A stretch of 64,000 bases of DNA from Clostridiales bacterium (GCA_004558025.1 SFEG01000007.1:4437-68436), one strand, 5' to 3'. Shown: positions 49,127 through 58,792, counted from the stretch's first letter. The notes: generated by a model not told the origin, from the letters alone. Program-made: numbers and translations.

Positions 49127-49978
49127 ATGCTTCTTAAAATATTCGCCGCTATCGGAGCCGGAGGAAGCGTACTGCACACGCTCATATCGAGCACGGCGGG
49201 GGGCGCACTGAAGGTTACGGGCGAGCTGCTGCTGCGCTTTGTCGAATATTTCTTCGGGGCGCACCTTGTGTACGCCGTCGGAATGCTTCTGGCGACGGAG
49301 CTGCTTATAGATAAGGATAAGCCGCAGGAAAAGCCGTCGAAATTCTGGCTGTGGCATCTGCATGCAGTCGCGGATCTTCTGGTGTTTTATGCTCGCGCGG
49401 ATGTTTCTATAAGCGGAACGGAGCTTATCCCGAAGGATACGCGCTATCTCATGGTATCGAACCACCGCTCGCTTGCAGATCCCGTCGCCATGGTCAACAA
49501 GATGCCCAAGGAGGAGATTACATTTGTCTCCAAGCCCGGCAATCTGAAGATACCCATCATCGGCAAGGTCATGCACAAGTGCGGCTGCCTGCCCCTGGAC
49601 AGGGAAAATAACCGTGAGGCGCTCAAGACGGTGAAGGCCGCGACGGAGTATATAAACAAGGACTACTGCTCGGTCGTCATTTATCCCGAGGGCACGCGCA
49701 GCAAGCAGGAGGGCATGCTGCCCTTCCACGCGGGCTCGTTCAAAATAGCGCAGAGGGCGGATGTTCCCGTTGTGGTCGTCGCGCTCAGAAATACCGATAA
49801 GGTAATACACAACTTCCCGCTTAAAAAGACGAATGTATACATAGATGTTATCGGCGTTATCGATGCCGGATACGTCAAGGAGCATAAAACGAAGGACACC
49901 GCGCAGCTTGCTCAGGAAATGATAGAGAAAAAGCTCGCGGAGGAAAAAGAAAAGGAGGACTCTGCCGCTAAATGCTGA
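49127..49978 (+). CDS. PlsC-type 1-acyl-glycerol-phosphate acyltransferase
   Basis: A 283-residue membrane-associated acyltransferase of the PlsC/LPLAT family, which makes phosphatidic acid from lysophosphatidic acid. Motif I VSNHRSLADPVAM (HxxxxD), motif II-like PGNLKIPIIGKVMHKCGCLP, motif III VIYPEGTRSKQEGMLPFHAG are present. About 65 N-terminal residues include a membrane helix (LVYAVGMLLATELLI). ATG 49127 is chosen because GGGGAGG lies 8 nt upstream; an earlier ATG at 49088 lacks one. It overlaps the first ABC gene by 7 nt. Confidence 0.88.
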   Translation: MLLKIFAAIGAGGSVLHTLISSTAGGALKVTGELLLRFVEYFFGAHLVYAVGMLLATELLIDKDKPQEKPSKFWLWHLHAVADLLVFYARADVSISGTELIPKDTRYLMVSNHRSLADPVAMVNKMPKEEITFVSKPGNLKIPIIGKVMHKCGCLPLDRENNREALKTVKAATEYINKDYCSVVIYPEGTRSKQEGMLPFHAGSFKIAQRADVPVVVVALRNTDKVIHNFPLKKTNVYIDVIGVIDAGYVKEHKTKDTAQLAQEMIEKKLAEEKEKEDSAAKC

Positions 49979-51744
49979 AACTTCTGAAGCTGTTCAGGTA
50001 TCTGAGGGCGAAGGAATGGCTGTTTTGCGCATTCAGCCTTGTGTTCGTGTGCGCTCAGGTCGTTCTTGACCTCATGATACCCGACTATATGTCCCAAATA
50101 ACGACGCTTATAGAGACCCCGGGCAGCGCCATCGGCGATGTCTGGAGCGCCGGCGGAATGATGCTGCTGTGCGCGTTCGGAAGCCTCGTTTCGTCGATCG
50201 CGGTGTGCTTTTTTGCCTCGCGCATCGCGGCGAATTTTTCAAAGCGTCTGAGAAAGGAAATGTTCTACAAGGTCGAGAGCTTCACTCTCGAGGAAATAAA
50301 CGCGTTTTCAACCGCGAGCCTTATCACCCGTTCGACAAACGACGTATCGCAGGTGCAGATGATGGTCGTCATGTCGCTTCAGGTGGTCGTCAAAGCTCCG
50401 CTCATGGCCGTTTGGGCGGTCATGAAGATCGCCGGCAAGGCATGGCAGTGGTCGCTGGCGACGGGCATCGCGGTCGTGCTGCTTGTTGCGATACTGAGCG
50501 TCGCCATCGTGCGCACTTTCCCGCGCTTCAAGCGCATCCAGTGGTTGCAGGACTCGCTCAACCAGTCCGCGCGCGAAAACCTCACCGGAATTCGCGTCGT
50601 GCGTGCATATAACGCCGAGGCGTATCAGGAAAAGAAATTCGGAAATGTAAACACCGAGCTTCTTGAAAACTCACTGTACGCAAACCGCACCATGACGCTC
50701 TTGAGCCCGTTCATGGGGCTTGTCATGAACTGCCTTAACATGTCTATCTACTGGATAGGCGCGGTGCTCATAAGCTCGGTCGCGGCGGGCGGAGCGGCGG
50801 GCGTGGCCGCGCGCGTCGATATCTTTGCGGACATGATCGTTTTCATGTCCTACGCTATGCAGGTCATCATGAGTTTTATCATGATCGTCATGGTCATCAT
50901 AATAGCGCCGCGCGCGCTCGAGGCGGCAAAGCGTATAAGCGAGGTGCTTTCAACGCAGCCGAAGGTCGTAAGCGGCACGGTGACAGATTCCGGCGATAAA
51001 ACCGGAACGGTCGAGTTTAAAAACGTTAGCTTCACCTACCCCGGCGGCATCGGCAGCGTTCTGAGCAATGTGAGCTTCAAGGCCGATAAGGGTGAGACTG
51101 TCGCGTTTATAGGTTCGACGGGCTCGGGCAAAACAACGCTAATGAACCTAATACCGAGGTTTTACGATGCGACCGAGGGCGAGGTGCTCGTCGACGGCGT
51201 GAACGTAAAGGACTACGAGCTCGAAGCGCTCTACGCCAAGATAGGCTACGTTTCGCAGAAGGCCGTCATGTTCACGGGAACGATAGAGGATAATGTCGCC
51301 TTCGGCAAAAATGCCGATAAGAGCATGCTCACCGAGGCGCTCGAGATATCGCACTCGGCAGGCTTTGTTTCCGAGCTCGAGGATAAGGAAAAAGCGCATA
51401 TGGCGCGCGGAGGCACGAACTTCTCCGGCGGTCAGAAGCAGCGCCTTTCCATCGCGCGCGCCCTGTGCCGCGACGCGGAGATACTTATTTTCGACGATAC
51501 CTTCTCCGCGCTCGACTTCAAAACGGACCGCGAGCTGCGCGACGCGCTCAAGACCCGCACCGCGGGGCAGACCAAGTTCATCGTCGCCCAGCGCATCGGC
51601 ACGATAATGTCCGCCGACCGCATTGTTGTTCTTGACGAGGGCAGGGTTGTCGGTGTGGGAACTCACCATGAGCTTTTGAAGTCCTGCGAGGTCTATCGTC
51701 AGATAGCGCTCAGCCAGCTTTCAGAGGAGGAACTTGCCATATGA
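49972..51744 (+). CDS. ABC exporter half-transporter with degenerate ATP site
   Basis: A 590-residue fused membrane/ATPase exporter: six helices about 15-310, then the nucleotide domain with Walker A GSTGSGKTT near 384, signature FSGGQKQRLS, and Walker B ILIFDDTFSALD. The catalytic Glu is Asp (FDD) and the switch histidine is Gln (IVAQRIGT), the pattern of the non-catalytic half of heterodimeric exporters such as TM287/288 or BmrCD. Its partner is the next gene, whose start overlaps by 4 nt. Cargo unknown; multidrug or lipid export is plausible. Confidence 0.9.
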   Translation: MLKLLKLFRYLRAKEWLFCAFSLVFVCAQVVLDLMIPDYMSQITTLIETPGSAIGDVWSAGGMMLLCAFGSLVSSIAVCFFASRIAANFSKRLRKEMFYKVESFTLEEINAFSTASLITRSTNDVSQVQMMVVMSLQVVVKAPLMAVWAVMKIAGKAWQWSLATGIAVVLLVAILSVAIVRTFPRFKRIQWLQDSLNQSARENLTGIRVVRAYNAEAYQEKKFGNVNTELLENSLYANRTMTLLSPFMGLVMNCLNMSIYWIGAVLISSVAAGGAAGVAARVDIFADMIVFMSYAMQVIMSFIMIVMVIIIAPRALEAAKRISEVLSTQPKVVSGTVTDSGDKTGTVEFKNVSFTYPGGIGSVLSNVSFKADKGETVAFIGSTGSGKTTLMNLIPRFYDATEGEVLVDGVNVKDYELEALYAKIGYVSQKAVMFTGTIEDNVAFGKNADKSMLTEALEISHSAGFVSELEDKEKAHMARGGTNFSGGQKQRLSIARALCRDAEILIFDDTFSALDFKTDRELRDALKTRTAGQTKFIVAQRIGTIMSADRIVVLDEGRVVGVGTHHELLKSCEVYRQIALSQLSEEELAI

Positions 51745-53537
51745 GACACGGCCCACCGGGAAGAGGCTCCGATGAAAAGCCCAAAAACGTAAAAAACTCA
51801 ATGCTTGAGCTGCTGCGGTATTTAAAGCCGTGGTATAAGCTCATCATTATATCGCTTATTTTCAGCCTTGTCGGAACGTTTTTGACGATAATCGCGCCCG
51901 ATAAGCTTGCAGACCTGACAAATAACATAAGCGACGGGCTTCAGACAGGCATAGACATGGACCTTATCATAAAGTCCATACTCATAATTTTAGCCATCTA
52001 CATAAGCGCGAACCTCGTCACCTGCGCGGCGAGCTATATCATGATAACCGTCATGCAGAAGCTCGCCTGGAGCATGCGCACAAGCATAAGCCAAAAGATA
52101 AACAGGCTGCCGCTGAAGTTTTTCGACAAAACGACCGTCGGCGATGTGCTCAGCCGCATCACAAACGATGTCGACACGATATCTTCGGCATTAAACTCCA
52201 GCATAACGACGCTCGTTCAGGCTGTCGTGCAGTTTGTCGGCGTAACTATTATAATGTTCGCCACCAGCGGCCGCCTGGCGCTGACGGCCATCGGCTCGTC
52301 GATACTCGGCTTTGTGCTGATGTTCTTCATCGTCGCGCGCTCGCGCAAATATTTCCGCCGGCAGCAGCAGAATCTCGGCGATATGAACGGCCACGTTGAG
52401 GAAATGTACTCGGGGCACAATATCGTCAGAGCCTACGGCGCTATCGGCCAATCGAAGGCCGAATTTGACCGCATAAACGATAATCTGTACGACAGCGCGT
52501 GGAAGTCTCAGTTTTTCGGCGGACTTCTCATGCCGCTCATGGGCTTTGTCGGAAGCCTCGGCTATGTCGCCGTCTGCGTCGTGGGCGCGGCGCTCACGAT
52601 GGACGGAAGCATCAGCTTCGGCACGGTCGTTGCGTTTATAAGCTACGTGAAGCTCTTCACCAACCCCCTGAGTCAGATATCTCAGGCCGTCAACAGCCTC
52701 ATGTCCGCCGGAGCTGCCGGCGAGCGCGTGTTCGGCTTCCTCGGAGAGAAGGAAATGCCCGACGACAGCGGCTGCACCGAGCATATAGACCACGTTCGCG
52801 GCAAGGTCGAGTTCGAGCATGTCCGCTTCGGCTACGATGAGGATAAGCCCGTCATAAACGATTTCTCCGCCGATATAGAGCCCGGTCAGAAGGTTGCCAT
52901 AGTCGGCTACACGGGCGCGGGCAAGACCACGATGGTAAACCTCCTCATGCGCTTTTACGAGCTGTGGAGCGGGCAGATAAAGATCGACGGCGTACCGGTA
53001 TCCGAGATGCGCCGCAGCGATGTCCGCGCCATGTTCGGCATGGTCCTGCAGGACACCTGGCTTTTCGACGGAACATACCGCGAAAATATCGCCTACGGCA
53101 AGGAGGGCGTTACCGATGAGCAGATCGAGGCCGCCTGCAAGCTCGTCGGCATGGATCGCTACATCCGCATCCTGCCCAAGGGCTACGATACGGAGCTCAA
53201 CGACCGCAGCAGCCTTTCGGCGGGTCAGCGCCAGCTTCTGACCATTGCGCGCGCAATGGTCGAAAACGCGCCGATGATAATCCTCGACGAGGCCACGAGC
53301 TCGGTCGACACGCGCACCGAGATACTCGTTCAGAACGCCATGGATCGCCTCACGCGCGGCAGAACAAGCTTCGTTATCGCCCACAGGCTCTCCACCATAC
53401 GCGATGCGGATCTCATCCTCGTCATGGATAAGGGCGACGTCGTCGAAAGCGGCACGCACAAAGAGCTTCTTGAAAAGGGCGGCCTTTATAAGGAACTGTA
53501 CACCAGTCAGTTTGAAGTAAGTGAGGAAGCAGAGTGA
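51741..53537 (+). CDS. ABC exporter half-transporter with canonical ATP site
   Basis: A 598-residue partner of the 49972 product. Six membrane helices, Walker A GYTGAGKTTM near 393, signature LSAGQRQLLTIARAM, Walker B IILDEATSSVD with catalytic Glu, and H-loop VIAHRLSTIRDAD are all intact, so ATP hydrolysis falls mainly on this half. The signature is SAGQ rather than SGGQ, a mild change that contributes to the partner's site. The SDR gene overlaps by 4 nt, so four genes (49127-54274) form one operon. Confidence 0.92.
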   Translation: MRHGPPGRGSDEKPKNVKNSMLELLRYLKPWYKLIIISLIFSLVGTFLTIIAPDKLADLTNNISDGLQTGIDMDLIIKSILIILAIYISANLVTCAASYIMITVMQKLAWSMRTSISQKINRLPLKFFDKTTVGDVLSRITNDVDTISSALNSSITTLVQAVVQFVGVTIIMFATSGRLALTAIGSSILGFVLMFFIVARSRKYFRRQQQNLGDMNGHVEEMYSGHNIVRAYGAIGQSKAEFDRINDNLYDSAWKSQFFGGLLMPLMGFVGSLGYVAVCVVGAALTMDGSISFGTVVAFISYVKLFTNPLSQISQAVNSLMSAGAAGERVFGFLGEKEMPDDSGCTEHIDHVRGKVEFEHVRFGYDEDKPVINDFSADIEPGQKVAIVGYTGAGKTTMVNLLMRFYELWSGQIKIDGVPVSEMRRSDVRAMFGMVLQDTWLFDGTYRENIAYGKEGVTDEQIEAACKLVGMDRYIRILPKGYDTELNDRSSLSAGQRQLLTIARAMVENAPMIILDEATSSVDTRTEILVQNAMDRLTRGRTSFVIAHRLSTIRDADLILVMDKGDVVESGTHKELLEKGGLYKELYTSQFEVSEEAE

Positions 53538-54274
53538 AAAAAGTCGCACTTATAACGGGCTCATCGCGCGGCATAGGCCGTGCCTGCGCCGCGGCTCTCG
53601 CGCACCGCGGCTACGCCGTGTGCATAAATTACATCGAGCGGCAGGATAAGGCCGAGGAGCTTTGCCAAAAGCTCATCGAGGACGGCTGCGAGGCCATGAC
53701 GTTCAGAGCCGACGTTTCCGACCGCAAGGCCGTTCACGAGATGGTCGAGGCCGTGCGAGACCGCTTCGGCGAGGTGACGCTGCTTGTCAATAACGCAGGT
53801 ATCGCCCGTCAGAGCCTGTTTCAGGATATCAGCGAGGAATACTGGCGCAGGATATTTGACGTTAACCTCAACGGCGCGTTCAACACCATTCAGGAGGTGC
53901 TGCCAAGCATGCTCCGGGAGCACGCGGGCTGCATCGTGAACATCTCCTCGATATGGGGGCTGCACGGTGCGTCCTGCGAGGTCGCGTATTCGGCGACAAA
54001 GCATGCCATCATCGGCCTCACGCGCTCTTTGGCAATGGAGCTTGCGCCGTCGCACATCCGCGTAAACTGCGTCGCGCCCGGCGTTATCGACACCGATATG
54101 GTGCAGGTGCTGGGGCGGGAGACGCTGGACATGCTCGCCGGCGATACGCCCCTCGGCAGGCTCGGAAGACCCGAGGATATCGCCGAGGCCGTGGCCTTTC
54201 TGGCCTCGGACAGCGCTTCGTTCATCACCGGCCAGGTCCTCTGCTCCGACGGCGGGTTTTCAGAGGCGCATTGA
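53534..54274 (+). CDS. Short-chain dehydrogenase (FabG-like)
   Basis: A 246-residue SDR: cofactor site ALITGSSRGIGRACAAAL near 5-22, NNAGIA near 88, catalytic Ser in IVNISSIWGLHG and Tyr-x-x-x-Lys in YSATKHAIIG near 153. Most like 3-oxoacyl-ACP reductases but may act on another alcohol. The usual SDR end (CSDGGF) is followed by SEAH and TGA, which are encoded by a family-A repeat end (TTTTCAGAGGCGCATTGA). Last gene of the acyltransferase/ABC operon; a lipid-related role fits that context (inference). Confidence 0.9.
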   Translation: MKKVALITGSSRGIGRACAAALAHRGYAVCINYIERQDKAEELCQKLIEDGCEAMTFRADVSDRKAVHEMVEAVRDRFGEVTLLVNNAGIARQSLFQDISEEYWRRIFDVNLNGAFNTIQEVLPSMLREHAGCIVNISSIWGLHGASCEVAYSATKHAIIGLTRSLAMELAPSHIRVNCVAPGVIDTDMVQVLGRETLDMLAGDTPLGRLGRPEDIAEAVAFLASDSASFITGQVLCSDGGFSEAH

Positions 54275-54574
54275 TTTTTAGAGGCGCTTTAACATTGTAC
54301 CGATACGGTTATTGCAGTATCCCGGTATCGAAGCTTCCGACGAAACCGTGAAACTGCCGCTTCCCGATAGTGCGGTGCGGATATTGCGTCAGCCCGACCG
54401 GAAGCTGTGGAGGAAACCGGAGCAGACTGAATGGGCAAGCCCATTCTCTACACGGTGCGGCATAAAATTTATATTGTATTCACGTTACGCGAAGCCTTAC
54501 GGTTTCCGCCAATGCTCTGAACCGGGCAACCGCAATAAATGTATCCGTAAGTGCGTTCATGCGTCACTAAAAAA
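54257..54574. repeat. Family-A repeat, longest copy (318 bp)
   Basis: Left end doubled (TTTTCAGAGGCGCATTGATT, TTTAGAGGCGCTTTAACATT), then TATTGCAGTATCCCGGTATC and GAAACCGTGAAACTGCCGCT; a nested family-C unit (GAATGGGCAAGCCCATTC, about 54430-54447); right end CCGGGCAACCGCAATAAATG and TGCGTCACTAAAAAA. It fills the gap 54275-54635 with its terminator. Confidence 0.88.
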
Positions 54575-54606
54575 TCGGCACCGATAATTCGATGCCGATT
54601 TTTTTG
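54569..54606 (-). terminator. Terminator of the 5'-nucleotidase gene, fused to a family-A end
   Basis: AATCGGCA / TGCCGATT stem; leftward T-tract TTTTTTAGTGACGC is the repeat's right end. Confidence 0.8.
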
Positions 54607-54635
54607 CTATTTGGGTTTAAGCTTGTGCCGAGGCC

Positions 54636-56786
54636 TTACTGAGCGCGGAACAGCAGAGTGACTGCCTGAGCGCGGGTGCAGGTGGCGTCGGGTGCGAAGG
54701 TGGTGGTGTTATAGCCGGTGGTGATGCCCTCCTGAGCTGCCCATGCTACTGCGTCTGCATAGAAAGCGTCGGCGGGAACGTCGGCAAAGCGGGTGGCTAT
54801 CGGTGTCAGCTTGGAGCCGTTTGCGCGCCACAGGAAGGTGACGATCTCGGCACGGGTGCAGACAGCGTTCGGATCAAAGGTGGTCTCGCTCGTTCCGATG
54901 GTGATGTTGTTCTCGACCGCCCACAGAACTGCATCGTAGTAGAAGCTGTCCTTGGCAACGTCGGTGAACGGATTGACAACGTCCTTTCCGATCGCGGGAG
55001 AGCCTGCCGCACGGTACAGGAAAGTGACGATCTCGGCACGGGTGCAGCTGTAGTCAGGTCCGAACAGGTCGGCGCCTATGCCCTTGGTCACGTTGTTCTC
55101 ATATGCCCATATTACGGCGTAGTAATAGTAAGCGCCCTCTGCGACGTCACGGAAGGGCCTGTAGACATGGGTGATGTTGCCCTTGGGTTCTGCGTATTCC
55201 TGACCGATGCTGCCCTTGAGCTCGGTGGTGATGTAGTCCATCAGAGCCTCGTCGAGGGGGATGCCGGTGTCAAACTTGCTGGTCGCGGAAGCGAAGGCGT
55301 AGTAGGTGTCGCCGCCGCCGGCACAGAAGTTGTTGGTGATGACGGCATAGGTGGCCTTTGCGTCGAACGGCTCGCCGTTTATGTTGTTGATGGTGACGCG
55401 GTTGATGGTCTTGGGACCGTAGTAGGTCGAGCCGGGATAGGTCTCGGGATTTGCGTCATAGGCCTTTGCGGAGTTTATGGTGTAGTTGATGCCCGCAACC
55501 TGGGGGAAGCCGCCGATGGTGCTTGCCGGTACGCAGTAGGTCGAAGCCTCGAGAGCCTCGAGCAGCTCAGCGCCGGTGATGTACACGACTGCGATGGTGT
55601 TGCCGAAGGGCAGAACGGTGTTAATGTCCTTCTTGGTGATGTCGCCCGGGTTTATTGCCGCGCGGATGCCGCCGCCGTTTGTTACTGCGACGATGTGCTT
55701 CTCGTCAACGGTCACGCCGCCGGTCTTCTTGACGGTCCAGACCATGGAGTCGGTGATGAGGTTGCCGAGGTTGGTCTCGCCGTCGCGGTTGCCGTAAAGG
55801 CCGGTGTCATTGTTATAAGCCTTGTCGCCGTTGAGCTTTACCTCGTTCTTTGCAAATACCGTGCCGTATTCCTTGTTGATGGCGTCGGTGATGGCCTGAG
55901 CGGCTGCTGCGACGGTCTCGTCCTTTGCCGAGTCTGCGGTGATCTTAACGAGCTTGTTGCTCTCGATCTTCTTGGTCGCGTTGTCGATGACGATAACGCC
56001 GATGTTCTGGAATGCAGTGCCGGTGGACTGGATGGGCTCGCCGCCCTCGCCGGCTGCCATAACGGTGTGGGAGTGGCCGTCGATGATGAAGTCAACGCCC
56101 TTGAGGCCTGCCCACAGATCGGTCGAGCGGTTGGGCTTGGACTCTGCGTCAACGCCGAGGTGAGCCAGAACGACGATAACGTCGGTATCTGCCTTTATCT
56201 TGTCGGCCTCAGCCTGAACGGCCTTGACCATATCGTCGCCCGCAAGCCAGGTAAGACCCTTGATAAGTGCCGGGTTTGCCTTGGTCTGGCTCTCGGGAGT
56301 GTTCACGCCGATGAAGCCGATCTTCAGATCGCCGACGGTGATGATCTTGCTGCCGTCGAGCACGGGCTTGCCGTCCTCGCCGAGGACGTTGCAGCAGACG
56401 GTGTCAAACTTTGCTTCCTTGAGGTTCTCTGTGAGCTGTGCGTAGCCGTAGTCAAACTCGTGATTGCCGAGCGTGGCAATGTCGTAGCCTGCCGCGTTCA
56501 TCATCTTGACTGCGTTCAGACCCTTGTTCGAGCTGACCTCGACCTTGCCCTGGCTGAAGTCGCCTGCGTCGGCAACTATGACCTGAGCGCCCTGTTTTTC
56601 ATAGTCGGCTGCAAGCGCCGCCATGTTTGCGTAGCCCGCTATTACACCGTGAACGTCGTTCGAGTGCAGAATAACGGTCTTGCCCGCCATAGCGGGGGTC
56701 TCCTCGTCTGCGAATACGGGAACTGCCAGGGCAAATACCATGGCAAGAACCAGCAGCAGAGCAAGAAGCTTATTAGTGTTTTTCAT
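54636..56786 (-). CDS. SLH-anchored 5'-nucleotidase / UDP-sugar hydrolase
   Basis: A 716-residue surface enzyme. Signal peptide about 1-26, metallophosphatase domain with TVILHSNDVHG near 40, GDFSQGKVE, LGNHEFDYG near 105, VLAHLGVD and DGHSHTVM near 225; then the 5'-nucleotidase C-terminal domain (VAVTNGGGIRAAINPGD, NNFCAGGGDTYYAF); then three S-layer-homology repeats from about 530 (YYYAVIWAYENNVTKGIGAD, YDAVLWAVENNITIGTSETT, YADAVAWAAQEGITTGYNTT). It hydrolyses nucleotides outside the cell while held on secondary wall polymer. ATG 56786 follows AGGAGGAG. Confidence 0.93.
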   Translation of the reverse strand: MKNTNKLLALLLVLAMVFALAVPVFADEETPAMAGKTVILHSNDVHGVIAGYANMAALAADYEKQGAQVIVADAGDFSQGKVEVSSNKGLNAVKMMNAAGYDIATLGNHEFDYGYAQLTENLKEAKFDTVCCNVLGEDGKPVLDGSKIITVGDLKIGFIGVNTPESQTKANPALIKGLTWLAGDDMVKAVQAEADKIKADTDVIVVLAHLGVDAESKPNRSTDLWAGLKGVDFIIDGHSHTVMAAGEGGEPIQSTGTAFQNIGVIVIDNATKKIESNKLVKITADSAKDETVAAAAQAITDAINKEYGTVFAKNEVKLNGDKAYNNDTGLYGNRDGETNLGNLITDSMVWTVKKTGGVTVDEKHIVAVTNGGGIRAAINPGDITKKDINTVLPFGNTIAVVYITGAELLEALEASTYCVPASTIGGFPQVAGINYTINSAKAYDANPETYPGSTYYGPKTINRVTINNINGEPFDAKATYAVITNNFCAGGGDTYYAFASATSKFDTGIPLDEALMDYITTELKGSIGQEYAEPKGNITHVYRPFRDVAEGAYYYYAVIWAYENNVTKGIGADLFGPDYSCTRAEIVTFLYRAAGSPAIGKDVVNPFTDVAKDSFYYDAVLWAVENNITIGTSETTFDPNAVCTRAEIVTFLWRANGSKLTPIATRFADVPADAFYADAVAWAAQEGITTGYNTTTFAPDATCTRAQAVTLLFRAQ

Positions 56787-56982
56787 GTTGCTCCTCCTGA
56801 TGAATTTTTTTCGGGTTTTCCGATATACGATCATTATAGCACAGCTGCATGCGAGACTTGAAGCATGAATTTTGCCACACCTTAACATTTGACGTTTTCA
56901 CATAAAAAACAGCAGGATTTTAGTGCACATTTGACAATCGCTCCATTAACAAAATTTTAATTTTTCATGTTAGCGTCCGTTA

Positions 56983-57010
56983 TTGACTTTTTATTATTAA
57001 ATGTTATGAT
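56983..57010 (+). promoter_or_regulatory. Promoter of the 57051-58034 genes
   Basis: TTGACT (56983-56988), 16-bp spacer, TATGAT (57005-57010). Confidence 0.5.
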
Positions 57011-57050
57011 ATTTTGATAGAAGCGTAAAACATTCAAAGGAGCATTTTAT

Positions 57051-57596
57051 ATGCTGTTTTTTAAAAGAATACCGAAAAAAACTCTTAAGATAGCTATAAT
57101 CGCGATAGTCGCGCTGGCACTTATACTCGTGCTGGCCTTTTCGTGGTTCGGGACGATAGAGCTTGCGCAGCTGAACACGCGCTCGCTTACCGACTGGCGC
57201 CTCGGCGGCTCGATAAGCTTTATCCGCAGCGCGGACGATGCAAAGCAGTACGATGAGGACGGCTACGAGTGGTTTTCCGACGAACGCGGCGAGGGCATCA
57301 TGCAGGCCGACACCGATACGCGCTACTATCTCGGTAAGCACCCCGACTCCGGCCTCGGCGGCTACGGCGTTGTCGGCTTCTCATCTTCCGAGAAGTATTA
57401 TTCCGTGCTCGGAATCCGCGTCGGCGATGATGAGCTCGACGCAAAGACCGTGCTTCTCGACTCCAGGTACAAGATGGTCAGCGGCGGCTTTAACTCCTGC
57501 CGCGCGGAAAAGGGGCGCGTCGCCATCGAGCTCAGCTTTGAGCACGGCAAGGTGACAAACATCGCCGCATATCTGTCAACAACTCATATTTTTTAA
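57051..57596 (+). CDS. Membrane-anchored protein of unknown function
   Basis: 181 residues: a basic N-terminus, one membrane helix (about 13-34, IAIIAIVALALILVLAFSWF) and an extracellular domain of about 140 residues rich in beta patterns (YYLGKHPDSGLGGYGVVGFS, KYYSVLGIRVGDDELDAKTV, KGRVAIELSFEHGKVTNIAA). The last part resembles the small alpha-beta repeat fold seen in secreted Firmicutes proteins, but no family can be named. AAAGGAG precedes ATG 57051. The GNAT gene starts at the next base after its stop. Confidence 0.65.
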   Translation: MLFFKRIPKKTLKIAIIAIVALALILVLAFSWFGTIELAQLNTRSLTDWRLGGSISFIRSADDAKQYDEDGYEWFSDERGEGIMQADTDTRYYLGKHPDSGLGGYGVVGFSSSEKYYSVLGIRVGDDELDAKTVLLDSRYKMVSGGFNSCRAEKGRVAIELSFEHGKVTNIAAYLSTTHIF

Positions 57597-58034
57597 ATGG
57601 AGATTATCGTAAAGCATTTTGACGAGCTCTCCGCGTGGGAGCTGTTTGAGATATACAAGCTGCGCGTGTCGGTGTTCGTGGTCGAGCAGCATTGCCCGTA
57701 TCAGGAGGTCGACGACGCGGACAAAAGCGCGTATCACATCATTCTGCGCGACGCAGACGGCATACAAGCCTATGCGCGCGTTCTGCCGCCGGGAGTGTGC
57801 TTTGATGATGCCGCCATCGGGCGCGTGATCGCCGTGAAGCGCCGCTGCGGCCTCGGCAGCCGCGTGGTCTCCGCCGCGATAGACACCGCGCGCGAGAAAT
57901 TCTCTGCCCGGCGCATCAGCCTCGAAGCTCAGGTCTACGCGAAAAGCCTGTACGAAAAGCTTGGCTTTACCCAAGCTTCCGATGAGTTTTTGGAGGACGG
58001 CATCCCGCACGTGAAAATGACATTGGAAGTGTAG
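57597..58034 (+). CDS. ElaA-type GNAT N-acetyltransferase
   Basis: A 145-residue GNAT acyltransferase like E. coli ElaA: LYxxYKLRVSVFVVEQHCPY QEVD at the N-terminus, then AYHIILRDADGIQAYARVLP, the acetyl-CoA loop VIAVKRRCGLGSRVV (about 78-92) and EAQVYAKSLYEKLGF with the catalytic Tyr region. Acceptor unknown. The second gene of a two-gene unit, ending in a strong terminator. Confidence 0.87.
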   Translation: MEIIVKHFDELSAWELFEIYKLRVSVFVVEQHCPYQEVDDADKSAYHIILRDADGIQAYARVLPPGVCFDDAAIGRVIAVKRRCGLGSRVVSAAIDTAREKFSARRISLEAQVYAKSLYEKLGFTQASDEFLEDGIPHVKMTLEV

Positions 58035-58035
58035 T

Positions 58036-58069
58036 AAAAACCCGACTCCGTGAGAGGAGTCGGGTTTTA
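58036..58069. terminator. Bidirectional terminator
   Basis: AAAAACCCGACTCC / GGAGTCGGGTTTTA, between convergent genes. Confidence 0.88.
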
Positions 58070-58081
58070 TTCTGCGAAATT

Positions 58082-58792
58082 TTACGCAGGATAGGACACG
58101 ATGAGTGCGTCGACATCGGCCAGGCTCGTTCCGGAGAAGGCGAAGCTGCCGCCGGAATTTTTCTCGAGCGTCACGGTGACGGCCTGCGCATCGAGGTAGT
58201 CCGGGGATACGAGATGGGCATTTACCATGTCGTGTATCGACTTTGCCCACCAGTCGATGAAGCTCTGCGAGCCCTTGTCGAGCTCGCCCGAGGCGATGCG
58301 CTCGGCAGCACCCTTGGCAAAGTCGGGATAGTCCTCCTGCGCGGTCTGCGCGACGGCGGCGATGGGGCTTACCTTCACCTCGACGGTGTAGCCCTCGCCG
58401 CTCTGCTCGGGCGTGCCGATCTCATACTTTGCGCACTTGTACAGCTTGCGCATGAGCTCCATTAGCTCGGTGCGCACGCTTTCGCTGCACTGCTCATATT
58501 TGATGCCGAAGTAGGTGCAGAAAACCTCAAGGCTCACCTGCATGCCGCGCTCATAGCGCTCGGCACAGCTGTCCTTCGTCTCGCCGCCGAGCATCGCTAT
58601 ATACTCGTCGGAGTATTCGCCGAGGTACACCGCGTCAAGCCCGCCCTTGACGTAGGCGGCGGGATCGAAGGCCTGCTCTGTGGGCTCAGCGGTGGGCTCG
58701 GGCTCATCGTCCTTGCCGCAGCCGACCAGCAGTGCGGCGCACAGCGCAAGCGCGAGAATGAGGCTTAGGGTGCGCGTGAATTTATTGCTCAT
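58082..58792 (-). CDS. Lipoprotein of unknown function
   Basis: A 236-residue lipoprotein: signal peptide with lipobox LLVGC (Cys25), an acidic Pro/Glu/Thr linker (DDEPEPTAEPTEQ), then a mostly helical domain (FDPAAYVKGGLDAVYLGEYS, SLEVFCTYFGIKYEQCSESV, IDWWAKSIHDMVNAHL). The pattern is like small DUF5105-type lipoproteins, but I cannot assign the family firmly. Monocistronic; its start ATG (58792) has AAAGGAATG upstream. Confidence 0.65.
   Translation of the reverse strand: MSNKFTRTLSLILALALCAALLVGCGKDDEPEPTAEPTEQAFDPAAYVKGGLDAVYLGEYSDEYIAMLGGETKDSCAERYERGMQVSLEVFCTYFGIKYEQCSESVRTELMELMRKLYKCAKYEIGTPEQSGEGYTVEVKVSPIAAVAQTAQEDYPDFAKGAAERIASGELDKGSQSFIDWWAKSIHDMVNAHLVSPDYLDAQAVTVTLEKNSGGSFAFSGTSLADVDALIVSYPA

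Noticed and set aside
55167..56861. 564-codon frame opposite the 5'-nucleotidase
   Set aside because: Antisense shadow, no ribosome site.
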